IMG/VR virus record: IMGVR_UViG_3300005338_000030
Span: 1 to 24,695 of that record
Direction: 5' to 3' (one strand)
Source of the DNA: a virus
DNA: 24,695 nucleotides
In this document: one piece after another, positions 16,958 to 23,745 of the stretch
How the letters are laid out: each line of letters opens with the position of its first letter
Numbering within the stretch: the first letter of the stretch is position 1
Made by a program: the position numbers and the translations under genes
The notes under the pieces: model-generated
Databases searched by the model: none
The model's input: the letters and a program-made list of their open reading frames with translations, nothing else
What the model was told of the DNA's origin: nothing

Positions 16958-17008
16958 AAAAAAACCTGGGGACCGGCCGCTGGAGGAGGTAAGCAGGCCG
17001 GTCCCCAG
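16958..17008 (-). terminator. Intrinsic terminator after the major capsid gene
   Basis: On the minus strand a perfect 13-bp GC-rich stem (arms 16966-16978 and 16996-17008, CTGGGGACCGGCC) with a 17-base loop is followed, after one base, by seven consecutive T residues (16958-16964). It starts 6 bases past the capsid stop. It is the only strong rho-independent terminator I see in the leftward block. It should cap a short capsid transcript while partial read-through feeds the downstream genes. Confidence 0.92.
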
Positions 17009-17014
17009 TGCGGA

Positions 17015-17884
17015 CTAGAGGCTATCCGCGAGGTAGCACTGGACGATTTGCTCGTCCTCAACCCGCATCGCACCCATGGTGAGAGCGGAGTAGATACGCC
17101 ACGCGAAGCTGATGGAGGGGTCCTCCGCCACGCGCGTCCAGATGTCCTTCGCCACGTGCAGACCCAAGGCCCGCTGCGTGAAGAAGAGGCACCTGATGTC
17201 GGTCCCTGGAGTGGGCTTGGTGAGCAGGGTGGACACGACCCAGTCGTACCCCATCCAGTTCTCGACGTACCCCGTGTTCGCCAGTGCCTTGGCGTTCACG
17301 TAGTCGTCCGAGGTCGCCTCCGTCAGCTGGAGGAGCTTCCTCATCTGCGTCGGCCCGATGGCCGCGCACTTCCGCACAGTCGGGTCGATGTTGTTGTTCA
17401 GGAACTTCTCGGTCACCGCAGTCACGACGTCGAAGCTGAACTTCTCAGCACCAGTGCCGATGGTCTGCCCCGCCGGGAAGGCGATGGTGCCGCCGGTCCC
17501 GTCCACCGCGTTGCCCGTCGCAGCCGCGATGAGCAGCGAGTCGATGGTGCGCTTCATCGCCGCAGCCTGGCTGTAGGCGATAGAGCTGTTCGGGTCGATG
17601 AGCATCTGAACGATGTCCTCAGGCTCGACCGAGTCACCGGTGTTCCACGTGGTGACCGTGCTCATACGCCGGGTCCACGCTCCACCCTGGTTGTTCGGAG
17701 TTGCCTGAGCAGCAGTCGTCTTCTGCGCAGCGGTACCAGCCGAGAGGCGGTCCCAGTTGTGGTTCTCAGACTGCCGATTGACTTCCATCACGAACGGACG
17801 GAGGCGAGCAATCAGCTGCTGAGCGAGGAACCGGACGTTGCTTTCGTACGTCCGGATATGTGCATTTGAAATCGTAGTTGCCAT
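17015..17884 (-). CDS. Major capsid protein (major capsid protein 13-like, HK97-type fold expected)
   Basis: This 289-aa product directly follows the scaffold gene. It fits the major capsid protein 13-like family: an N-terminal helix with AQQLIARLRPFV (21-32), a central polar linker with TRRMSTVTTW (71-80), then DSVEPEDIVQMLIDPNS (84-100) and KRTIDSLLIAAATGNA (111-126), a pattern seen in this family. T7 gp10 is longer (345 aa) and not obviously similar. TTGGAG lies 10 bases before the ATG at 17884. The upstream gap carries a possible promoter and a hairpin, and a strong terminator follows, both consistent with high, separate expression. The call is strong from position and pattern; the HK97 fold is family knowledge. 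Confidence 0.88.
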   Translation of the reverse strand: MATTISNAHIRTYESNVRFLAQQLIARLRPFVMEVNRQSENHNWDRLSAGTAAQKTTAAQATPNNQGGAWTRRMSTVTTWNTGDSVEPEDIVQMLIDPNSSIAYSQAAAMKRTIDSLLIAAATGNAVDGTGGTIAFPAGQTIGTGAEKFSFDVVTAVTEKFLNNNIDPTVRKCAAIGPTQMRKLLQLTEATSDDYVNAKALANTGYVENWMGYDWVVSTLLTKPTPGTDIRCLFFTQRALGLHVAKDIWTRVAEDPSISFAWRIYSALTMGAMRVEDEQIVQCYLADSL

Positions 17885-17966
17885 ACGTGCGGAACTCCAA
17901 GAAACGGGTTGTGAGTCCGTCTTTGGGTTGTCTGCCCAACGCAGGCCCTACGACTTATGGACTGGA

Positions 17967-18004
17967 TGAAGCTGGGAGGTCATATTGATTATCTCCCAGC
18001 TTCA
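17967..18004. other. 12-bp hairpin in the scaffold-capsid gap, AT-rich motif in its loop
   Basis: Perfect inverted repeat TGAAGCTGGGAG (17967-17978) and CTCCCAGCTTCA (17993-18004), loop 14 bases. The loop contains ATTGATTA, a member of the dispersed motif family. No T-run follows on either strand, so it is not a classical terminator. It could be a processing site, an mRNA-stabilising element in the capsid leader, or an attenuator. Confidence 0.7.
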
Positions 18005-18016
18005 CCCTGAGTCATG

Positions 18017-18045
18017 ACGCTATCGGACGACGGGTGCAGTGTCAA
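18017..18045 (-). promoter_or_regulatory. Possible promoter for the capsid gene
   Basis: On the minus strand a perfect TTGACA (-35, 18040-18045) lies immediately after the scaffold stop codon. The best -10 at 17-bp spacing is TAGCGT (18017-18022), a poor match. The downstream hairpin would then be in the capsid leader. Suggestive only. Confidence 0.35.
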
Positions 18046-18852
18046 CTAGTCTTCAGGAAGCATGCCCGCCAGTTTGAGCATCTCCTGCTTCAGATGGGAA
18101 TGCAGGACGGTGTCCACCGACGCCTTGAAGTACGCGGGATTCTTCTGGATTTCCGCCATCCGGGTCCGAATCTCCAGGGGGGTCAGGGCAGGTGTTCCGG
18201 TGTTGGAGCCAGAGGCTGCGATGTTGTTTCCTGGTCGGTCCAGACCGAGGGCCTTGGCCGTATTGTAGAAAGCTCGCATCTCGGCAGCGGAGCCCCGTCC
18301 AGACTTGATGACTTCCAAGGCACTGGACGGGAACCCCATCTTCTCTGCTGCCGCTGCCGCGAGCCTGGTGCGCTCCTCCAGTGCCGCACCCCACTCTGTC
18401 TTCAATTCTGTCCTGGCCTTTTCTACCAGGGTATTCTGATTGGCGTACAGCTCGAATTGCTTCTTCAGCGCGGCAGCAGCCTGCTTCTTGGTGAGCTTGA
18501 GTTCCGCTGCCTGCTCCTGCCATCCCTTGACCAGCTCAGAAGGAAGCTCACCCAGCTCAGTAGGCGGAGAATACTCCTCTGGCTTCGCTGGGGCCCCAAG
18601 AGCACCGAGTAGAGCATTTTCGTCCTTGCTGTTGACCAGCTCCGGAACCTTCTCCTTGAGCTTGGTGAAGAACTCCGTCCTCGCCTCCGGAGGAGCATCG
18701 GGACCGGGAGGACGAATAGAATTCCCCAGGGTCTTCTCCAGCTCCACGTACGACTTGGCCAGCGCCGCCGGGTCCTGGAACTTCAGGATGGACGGTGACG
18801 CCTTCAGTTCATCGGGCAGACCAGATGCCCACTCCGGGACTTCATCCGCCAT
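18046..18852 (-). CDS. Capsid scaffolding/assembly protein (T7 gp9-like)
   Basis: The 268-aa product is acidic and strongly helical, located directly before the capsid gene. The N-terminal region (ILKFQDPAALAKSYVELEK, residues 22-40) is characteristic of podovirus scaffold proteins, followed by Glu/Lys/Ala-rich coiled-coil segments (about 105-170). The C-terminus is basic-amphipathic (LHSHLKQEMLKLAG), as expected for a capsid-binding end. T7 gp9 is 307 aa. GGAGGAGG precedes the ATG at 18852, and the gene overlaps the Bbp19-like gene by 11 bases. No protease motif is seen. Confidence 0.88.
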   Translation of the reverse strand: MADEVPEWASGLPDELKASPSILKFQDPAALAKSYVELEKTLGNSIRPPGPDAPPEARTEFFTKLKEKVPELVNSKDENALLGALGAPAKPEEYSPPTELGELPSELVKGWQEQAAELKLTKKQAAAALKKQFELYANQNTLVEKARTELKTEWGAALEERTRLAAAAAEKMGFPSSALEVIKSGRGSAAEMRAFYNTAKALGLDRPGNNIAASGSNTGTPALTPLEIRTRMAEIQKNPAYFKASVDTVLHSHLKQEMLKLAGMLPED

Positions 18853-19102
18853 TCGAATCCTCCTCCGTCAGACCACGTTGAATGCGTTCCAACATATCAT
18901 AGACGAACAACACGCCCAGGTTGAACTGAGTCTGGTCGGAGTCCGGAACATAGATTCCACCACCTGGCGGATTGAACGCGGTGAAGCGCAGCTCCTCCAG
19001 AAGCTGCTTCCCGCCAGGCGTATTTAATACTTCGTGAGCCAGTCTGACACGCTGATAGAACTTCTTCCGCGTTTCCCTGATGACATCCTGTCTGTGGTTC
19101 AT
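18842..19102 (-). CDS. Bbp19-like phage protein
   Basis: This 86-aa protein carries the pattern of the Bbp19-like family: VLNTPGGKQLLEELR (residues 25-39), a short Gly/Pro loop, then DQTQFNLGVLFVYDMLERI (56-74). In BPP-1-like podoviruses this gene also sits between portal and scaffold. Its function is not established; a role in head assembly is assumed from position. The ATG overlaps the portal stop (ATGA) with weak Shine-Dalgarno complementarity, implying translational coupling. An AT-rich motif (GTATTTAATAC, 19020-19030) is embedded in the codons for VLNT. Confidence 0.75.
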   Translation of the reverse strand: MNHRQDVIRETRKKFYQRVRLAHEVLNTPGGKQLLEELRFTAFNPPGGGIYVPDSDQTQFNLGVLFVYDMLERIQRGLTEEDSNGG

Positions 19103-20820
19103 GACTCAAGCTGTTGGGCTCCAGTGGCGAGCCCCTGCGCCTCCATCGCAGTGGATGCTGCGTCCGCGTGATTCTTCTGCACCTCGCTGGCCACCTGGGC
19201 CCGCTGCAGGTTCTTGTCCGCTTCCGCCTGCTTCTCCTTCGCCTCGATGGTCCGGTCATCGGCCAGCACAGTCACCGGGACACTCAAGCGGTCTGCTGCC
19301 TCCTTCATGAACTTCACCGCGTCGAAGACGTAAGTGACTTCTGGGAAGACCTTCACCAGATTCATGGCGATGCCCGCCCAGCGCTCCATTTGAGCGACCT
19401 CCTGTGCGCGTTGTGCCTTCATCAGCGGTCCCTGGTACTCGATGTCGTACCCCAGGGGGTTCTCCAGCACCTGTCGCGGGGGTGGCTTAAACTGGTTGTA
19501 CCTCGCCATCATATGGAAGAGGTTCTTGATGGCCGGAGAAAGAAGGTCATTCTGAATCCGAACGGCAGGCGGTCCAAGGACCCGGGTCATCATTTCGTAC
19601 CGGACTTGCACTTCCATCGCAGTCATCGCGGGGGATTCCTTGAGCTTCAGGTCCTCCACCTTGAAGACTTCGTTCACCATCTGCCTGAGTTCAGTAATGG
19701 AGCCGTACGCTGCCTGGAAGTTGGCCTTGTTCTCAAACGCTTTCATGTCATCCATCGTTCGGACGACGTTCATTCCCCCAGGAGTCAGGTCTGGAGGGCT
19801 GATGAGGCCCCGCTCGGTAGCAAGGATTGGGGGGTCGACTGCCTTCTCTGCTGCCAGCTTCTCCGTCTCCATCCATGCATTCAGGTACTTGACGGTCGGG
19901 AGAGCTACGTTGCCTGGGCCCAGACCCCACTGGCTCCCGGCGAGCTTCTCCCAGCGGGCAATCATGGCCGGCATACGGTAGTAGCCGCCTTCCTTCCCTA
20001 GCTCCCCGCCTTCCCATCCCTTCTTCTCCGACTCCCCGGACGTTCCCCGGAGCACGTACTTGCAGCCCCAGGGACGCAGCTCTGGTGGCAGAGTCGTTTG
20101 GTCGCCAGGCTCCTTGATGGGCTTGCCGTCTGGCTTCAGCCGCCGGTAGACGCAGTAGATGAGGTCAATCTTCTGCCCTGACGCTTCGGCGCTTCCCGCG
20201 CGAGTCTTGATGTACTCGGGGATGGAATCCCGCCACTCCTTGTCGTTCTCCCCGCGGGAGACAATCTGTACCGGGGTCCACTGGAGGAACTTGTAGAAGG
20301 TCTTCGGCTTCCCCCGGTAGTCCATCTCGAAATAGACGTCACGCAACGGAACCGAGGTCCAGTCCGCCCCCATCCACTCCAGCTCCGACTCCGTCTCCAG
20401 GGTGAGGCAGCTGTTCCCGTACGCCCCCAGGTCCATGAAGCAAGAGGCCATCTCCAGGTTGAAAGCGGAGTCCTGCAGAGAGTCGTAGAGGATGTCGGTG
20501 CACTCGTCCAGCCAGGCCCGAGCATCCTTGTCGATGTCCAGCTTGGGGTCCTTGAAGACGAAGTTGAACCAGCGGATGGCCGGTGAGATGAGGGACGACT
20601 GCATGCTGGCAGTCAGAATCGAGAGTCCCTTAATCGCTGTCAGGTCCCAGATTTCAGGTCTCCGAGAGCGTACTTCATTTTCCGAGGTGAGGGGGTTGTA
20701 GAACCCGCCGGAGCGCATGGGAGAGATGTACTGCTCAATCTCATTCCAGGTCCCTTCAATCGAGCCTTTCCGGAGAGAGAACAGCGACTCGAATCGGGCC
20801 AGAATGTCCTTACCATTCAT
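19099..20820 (-). CDS. Portal protein / head-tail connector (T7 gp8-like)
   Basis: This product of about 573 aa matches the head-tail connector family in size (T7 gp8 536 aa) and early motifs: a helical start, EIEQYISPMR, then IWDLTAIKGLSILTASMQSS and a PAIRWFNF segment. The C-terminal 60 residues form a charged, Gln/Ala/Glu-rich helix typical of the portal barrel. Twelve copies would form the DNA entry ring at the capsid vertex. I prefer the ATG at 20820, with GAGG 8 bases upstream; an in-frame ATG at 20826 would add two residues but leaves only 2 bases of spacing. The gene overlaps the terminase gene by 11 bases. The call is strong. Confidence 0.92.
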   Translation of the reverse strand: MNGKDILARFESLFSLRKGSIEGTWNEIEQYISPMRSGGFYNPLTSENEVRSRRPEIWDLTAIKGLSILTASMQSSLISPAIRWFNFVFKDPKLDIDKDARAWLDECTDILYDSLQDSAFNLEMASCFMDLGAYGNSCLTLETESELEWMGADWTSVPLRDVYFEMDYRGKPKTFYKFLQWTPVQIVSRGENDKEWRDSIPEYIKTRAGSAEASGQKIDLIYCVYRRLKPDGKPIKEPGDQTTLPPELRPWGCKYVLRGTSGESEKKGWEGGELGKEGGYYRMPAMIARWEKLAGSQWGLGPGNVALPTVKYLNAWMETEKLAAEKAVDPPILATERGLISPPDLTPGGMNVVRTMDDMKAFENKANFQAAYGSITELRQMVNEVFKVEDLKLKESPAMTAMEVQVRYEMMTRVLGPPAVRIQNDLLSPAIKNLFHMMARYNQFKPPPRQVLENPLGYDIEYQGPLMKAQRAQEVAQMERWAGIAMNLVKVFPEVTYVFDAVKFMKEAADRLSVPVTVLADDRTIEAKEKQAEADKNLQRAQVASEVQKNHADAASTAMEAQGLATGAQQLES

Positions 20821-22249
20821 CGTCATGACCTCTGTAGTTGTGGACTGAGGAGAAGGAACGTTTCACTTTCGGAGGCTCAACCATACGCTTGGCGCCCAGC
20901 ACTTCCTCCGCACGTCCTTCTCCGACCATCAGGTAGCCAAGAGCCTCGGCCACGTGCGAGAACTTATTCTTTACGGGTTGGTCCTGGAACCGTTCTTCCC
21001 CGGTGACCTGTACCCGCTTGAAACAATACCCGCCTGTGAGGGCTTTGACTAGGGTCTTGGCGTTTGGATGAACGACAAGAGCTGGCCGTCCTCGCATGGT
21101 AAGTCGTGTAAGGGCGGAGGCGATTGCCTCTCGTCGGAGGAGGAAGTCATTAGTGTACGCAGGGTCTGCATGGATTCCGGAGGCAGACAGCACATCAAAT
21201 GGCGTTCGCTCGTCAACTTGAGAACGCTGCATTCCAGCTGGGTCTCCCGTCCCTCGGGACTTATGACCAGCAAAAGGGGCGGAATTGAGCTTACGTCGTA
21301 GGGCCTCGGCAAAACGCACAGCTCCCATGTCTTCTGTAACGATTTCGTCGAGAATCTGAATTTGACCATCGGAGTCCTCCTGTCCAATAGCGGCTGCCGG
21401 AGTGAGGCCAAAGTCGAGGCCGTAAAGAACAACGTTAGACTTAGTAGGATACCAACGAAGATTGCGGTCAACATGAACGCTCTCGATGAACTCTGGGATG
21501 ACTGGCTTCCCATCGGAGACGTACCCGAACTCCCCGTCGACGTGGATGCGAATCCACTCCGGGGTCTTCCCCACAATCATCCGCTCATAATAATTAAGCG
21601 GTAGGTTCTCTATGTTCTCCGCGTCTGGCCCTCGGCCGCCCGGTTGCCGGAAGAGTTGCCAGGTGGAGTGCTCCTCGGCCTTCTCGATAAAGCAGTTGTA
21701 AATCCAATGGTCAACATCAGGAGGGTTAGTATCCATCCAGATGCCTGACCAGGTACATCCCCCAAGTAGTGGACCAGGGTAACGACCAACACGGCCAGTA
21801 AGTACATCAAGAATACCCTTCGCAATCTCCTTCGCTTCATTTATCCACGCCCAGGTGATTTCGAGTGAGAGCAGCTTCCCGACATCCTGCGGCCGGTCGA
21901 GAGCACGGAAGAGAATCTCCATCTCCACATCGTTGAACCGGATGGTCACCGAGTTGGAGGCTTCGTGCCATTTGGCCTCCAACCCTCGGGGTATCCAGTC
22001 TTCGAACGTCCGCCGGGTAGTATCCTCAAGCTCTCGGTAGGTGTTTCGGATGATGACGCCACGGGTTCGGCGGACCCCGTCAGGACCTGGAGCTTGCTTC
22101 TGGGCCCTCGCGAACGCCTCCACTGAGCAAGCAGAAGACTTCCCAGAGCCGTAAGGCCCAATGCAACAGCGTACAAAAGCATCAGACTTATGAAACCGAG
22201 CCAGAGTCCGCGTAGCACGGTACCTAATCTCGCTTGATGGGTTCGGCAT
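20810..22249 (-). CDS. terL: Terminase large subunit (packaging ATPase-nuclease)
   Basis: The 479-aa product has the ATPase and nuclease halves of a packaging motor. Walker A is GPYGSGKS (31-38), Walker B with its catalytic Glu is ITWAWINEA (131-139, E138), and motif III is WMDTNPP (171-177). In the RNase H-like nuclease, acidic residues are D279 (YGLDFG), D336 (GTGDPAG) and probably E435 (SHVAEALGY, where many relatives have Asp). It is shorter than T7 gp19 (586 aa), fitting the general terminase family rather than the T7 subgroup. The start ATG at 22249 has GGAG 10 bases upstream; the gene overlaps terS by 26 bases. The motor cuts genome ends and pumps DNA through the portal. Confidence 0.96.
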   Translation of the reverse strand: MPNPSSEIRYRATRTLARFHKSDAFVRCCIGPYGSGKSSACSVEAFARAQKQAPGPDGVRRTRGVIIRNTYRELEDTTRRTFEDWIPRGLEAKWHEASNSVTIRFNDVEMEILFRALDRPQDVGKLLSLEITWAWINEAKEIAKGILDVLTGRVGRYPGPLLGGCTWSGIWMDTNPPDVDHWIYNCFIEKAEEHSTWQLFRQPGGRGPDAENIENLPLNYYERMIVGKTPEWIRIHVDGEFGYVSDGKPVIPEFIESVHVDRNLRWYPTKSNVVLYGLDFGLTPAAAIGQEDSDGQIQILDEIVTEDMGAVRFAEALRRKLNSAPFAGHKSRGTGDPAGMQRSQVDERTPFDVLSASGIHADPAYTNDFLLRREAIASALTRLTMRGRPALVVHPNAKTLVKALTGGYCFKRVQVTGEERFQDQPVKNKFSHVAEALGYLMVGEGRAEEVLGAKRMVEPPKVKRSFSSVHNYRGHDDEW

Positions 22250-22550
22250 CTACGGTGGTCTCCTCCTCGTCGGCAGAGAGGTCGATGTTGAAGACCACCT
22301 GCGTTGACGTGACGTTGGCCTGTACCTCCATAGCACGCAGCTTGGGAGCCACATACTGGGCCACCTCACTGAGGCATCTAGCGGCTGTAGCGATGTCCTC
22401 CTCTCGCTCGGCCTTGTCGGCCAGGTCCAGCAGCTTGAGTCTGGGGTCCCCATACAGCTCGATAGCAGTATTGAATTCCTGTTCGAGCCGGGACCGCATC
22501 AACTCGGTGGAGTCAGGCGTAGCGGGAGCGGGAAGTTTGCGTCGAGGCAT
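22224..22550 (-). CDS. terS: Probable terminase small subunit
   Basis: This 108-aa helical, charged protein is first in the leftward block, directly before the large terminase. LMRSRLEQEFNTAIELYGDP (17-36) and EREEDIATAARCLSEVAQYV (48-67) are likely helices, followed by an acidic tail (SADEEETTVD). No clear helix-turn-helix can be assigned by eye. Small terminases bind the packaging site and feed it to the large subunit. The start ATG at 22550 has AGGA 4 bases upstream. The identification rests mainly on position and size. Confidence 0.72.
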   Translation of the reverse strand: MPRRKLPAPATPDSTELMRSRLEQEFNTAIELYGDPRLKLLDLADKAEREEDIATAARCLSEVAQYVAPKLRAMEVQANVTSTQVVFNIDLSADEEETTVDAEPIKRD

Positions 22551-22594
22551 GTGGTCCTATGTGGGATAGAACTTCTACTCGGAACATTTTGCGC

Positions 22595-22621
22595 ATAGTA
22601 CACCCACACCCCATATTTCAA
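22595..22621 (-). promoter_or_regulatory. Possible leftward promoter upstream of the terminase genes
   Basis: On the minus strand TTGAAA (22616-22621) and TACTAT (22595-22600) resemble -35 and -10 boxes, but the 15-bp spacing is short. An alternative -10, TATGCG, gives 18 bp. The location, about 45-70 bases before terS, is right for the leftward block. Weak evidence. Confidence 0.3.
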
Positions 22622-22750
22622 AATTCACTTCGGGGGGTCCCACCCCTCTTCGCACGTTCCTGCGCATGGGGGGTGGGTGTTCCCCGAGCCCTCAGGTGGC
22701 CAGCAACCCCATTCCGAATTGATTAATGGGCTCAGGTATTAGGCTAGACG

Positions 22751-22957
22751 TGTTACACGTGTTACGCCACCTGTTACGTCTAAGCCCTTGTTATCATTGG
22801 GATAGTAACAGGTGTAACAGGTGTAACAGGTGTAAAGGTCAGTCCTGTGCTTGGAAAATCCTAGCGACTTTAAACAGGGGTCGCACCTGTTACACCTGTT
22901 ACTCTCTCAATGATTACGGGACCTTGGCTGTAACGGGCCCGAGCCCTGACCTGTTAC
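22751..22957. repeat. TGTTAC/GTAACA iteron-like repeat cluster
   Basis: TGTTAC occurs at 22751, 22760, 22772, 22888, 22897 and 22952; its complement GTAACA occurs at 22805, 22814 and 22823, with a degenerate unit at 22832. Spacing is exactly 9 bp within each tandem run. The runs form a 19-bp perfect inverted repeat: GTAACAGGTGTAACAGGTG (22805-22823) and CACCTGTTACACCTGTTAC (22884-22902). Such phased, inverted iterons fit a replication-initiator or cooperative repressor binding array. Confidence 0.88.
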
Positions 22958-22985
22958 AGTTCGATGCCCGTCGAACACACTCAGA

Positions 22986-23100
22986 GTGTGCGTAATAAGT
23001 TACGCTAATGTCGAAATGAATTACGCACACTGCAAGTGAATTTACGCACACAATTAGTATCAATCTCATATTTAATTCGGTGTTTATGATTTACGCACAC
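22986..23100. repeat. TTACGCACAC operator- or promoter-like repeats (4 copies)
   Basis: Direct copies lie at 23021-23030, 23042-23051 and 23091-23100; an inverted copy (GTGTGCGTAA) lies at 22986-22995, next to a partial TTACGC at 23000-23005. The first two direct copies start 21 bp apart, about two helical turns. The last copy immediately follows TATGAT (23085-23090), a good -10 match, so a repressor bound there could block a rightward promoter. No good -35 is visible. A phage-specific promoter element is the alternative. Confidence 0.8.
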
Positions 23101-23170
23101 TGAGAGTCCGAGAATTGATTATTGCTCGGGAATTTCGGTTGGCACCGAGTCTGCAGCTGGTCGCGGCGTC

Positions 23171-23188
23171 GGCGACCCGTCGGTCGCC
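23171..23188 (+). other. Hairpin before the first rightward gene
   Basis: Perfect 7-bp stem GGCGACC/GGTCGCC with loop CGTC, ending 4 bases before the GGAGG ribosome site. It is the first of four hairpins with a GAC...GTC stem placed upstream of successive small genes. Confidence 0.7.
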
Positions 23189-23204
23189 CCTCGGAGGCTT
23201 GCCC

Positions 23205-23348
23205 ATGAAGCTCGTGACCCTGCACCTGACCCACACCCCTTACGCTCACATTCGCCGCTACATCCCCGTGTTCACCCTGGACCGTAAGGGCCGCGGCATC
23301 ATCGTGCGCGTCTGCCGTTGGCTGGTCTGCCTGTCCATCCCCCGCTAG
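23205..23348 (+). CDS. Hypothetical protein, 47 aa
   Basis: This small basic protein (several Arg, His and Lys) has a C-terminal hydrophobic stretch (GIIVRVCRWLVCLSIPR). The family is not recognised. The ATG at 23205 is chosen because GGAGG lies 7 bases upstream; an in-frame TTG at 23115 has no ribosome site and would cover the hairpin. It is the first gene of the rightward cluster. A membrane-interacting or nucleic-acid-binding role is possible, but neither is shown. Confidence 0.55.
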   Translation: MKLVTLHLTHTPYAHIRRYIPVFTLDRKGRGIIVRVCRWLVCLSIPR

Positions 23349-23354
23349 CCCGCT

Positions 23355-23374
23355 GACCAGGCCGGAGCCTGGTC
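23355..23374 (+). other. Intercistronic hairpin 2
   Basis: Perfect 8-bp stem GACCAGGC/GCCTGGTC with tetraloop CGGA, starting 6 bases after the previous stop. It is followed by CCCAGCCC and, about 20 bases on, the CACAGGAG ribosome site. No U-tract follows, so it is not a standard terminator. Confidence 0.75.
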
Positions 23375-23407
23375 CCAGCCCAATCCCGGGCACACAGGAG
23401 CACCCAC

Positions 23408-23689
23408 ATGGACGCTGAGACCTACGGCAACACCGTTCTCCCCATCCGCAGCAAGGCGCGCAAGGCGTATGACCAGGCCATTGCGGCCAAGGCGCCGGCC
23501 GCTGTCCTCAAGGCCCTGCTGGCTGCCAAGACCTCGGCCGAGTCCTGGGCCGAGCGTGTCAATCCGTACCGCGACGAGAGCAGCGCGGACACCAGCGACA
23601 GTGACACCGATACCGGCGCCCATGCGGAAGTCGAGGCGATTCCCCCCAAGGTCCGCAAGCCCGCTGTGACCGTGGTCAACGCTCGGTAG
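23408..23689 (+). CDS. Hypothetical protein, 93 aa
   Basis: The ribosome site AGGAG lies 7 bases upstream of the ATG. The N-terminal half is an Ala/Lys-rich helix (RKAYDQAIAAKAPAAVLKALL, about 17-37), followed by an acidic Ser/Asp/Thr linker (SSADTSDSDTDTG, 58-70) and a basic tail (KVRKPAVTVVNAR). No family is recognised. The helix-acidic linker-basic tail layout could suit a small adaptor or inhibitor protein, but this is speculation. Confidence 0.65.
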   Translation: MDAETYGNTVLPIRSKARKAYDQAIAAKAPAAVLKALLAAKTSAESWAERVNPYRDESSADTSDSDTDTGAHAEVEAIPPKVRKPAVTVVNAR

Positions 23690-23697
23690 CACGCTCT

Positions 23698-23720
23698 GAC
23701 GGGTGAGCGCATCGCCCGTC
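23698..23720 (+). other. Intercistronic hairpin 3
   Basis: A 9-bp stem in RNA, GACGGGTGA/TCGCCCGTC with one G-U pair, loop GCGCA, starting 8 bases after the previous stop. It is followed by CCATGCC and then CACAGGAG, matching the layout of the neighbouring hairpins. Confidence 0.72.
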
Positions 23721-23745
23721 CCATGCCACACCCACAGGAGAGCCC

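Larger units (their letters stand above)
74..23122. repeat. Dispersed AT-rich palindromic motif family (consensus R[TA]ATTDA[TA]T[TA]Y)
   Basis: Short AT-rich 11-mers recur across the GC-rich window. ATTRATTA or its complement is exact at 5063, 6681, 8076, 8523, 11403, 12146, 14175, 17984, 22718 and 23114. TATTTAATWC or its complement occurs at 2519, 16943, 19021 and 23069. Weaker members lie near 78, 4309, 9681 and 21587. CGAATTGATTA is identical at 5060, 8520 and 22715. Most lie inside genes, some between genes. No function is assigned. Confidence 0.7.
22551..23204. other. Divergent non-coding control region (654 bp)
   Basis: No convincing gene lies between the divergent leftward terS and the first rightward gene. 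From left to right it holds: a GC-rich leader with a 13-bp inverted repeat (22600-22612 and 22668-22680, one mismatch) and two copies of TGCGCAT; a G/C hairpin near 22632-22647; an AT-rich motif at 22716-22726; a cluster of TGTTAC hexamers (22751-22957); four TTACGCACAC copies (22986-23100) in locally AT-rich DNA; another AT-rich motif at 23112-23122; and a GC hairpin before the first rightward gene. It probably contains both outward promoters and may hold a replication origin or repressor sites. Confidence 0.8.

Noticed and set aside
19114-20001. Rightward open frame of 295 codons
   Set aside because: Antisense of the portal gene.
22726-22995. Rightward open frame of 89 codons with NRCNRCNRC repeats
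   Set aside because: The repeated residues are simply the translation of the GTAACAGGT iterons; no ribosome site.
22715-23121. IHF-type sites at AATCAA motifs
   Set aside because: The required downstream TTR half is missing at the copies I checked.
23115-23204. TTG start at 23115 for the first rightward gene
   Set aside because: No ribosome site; it would translate the control region and hairpin, whereas the ATG at 23205 has GGAGG.
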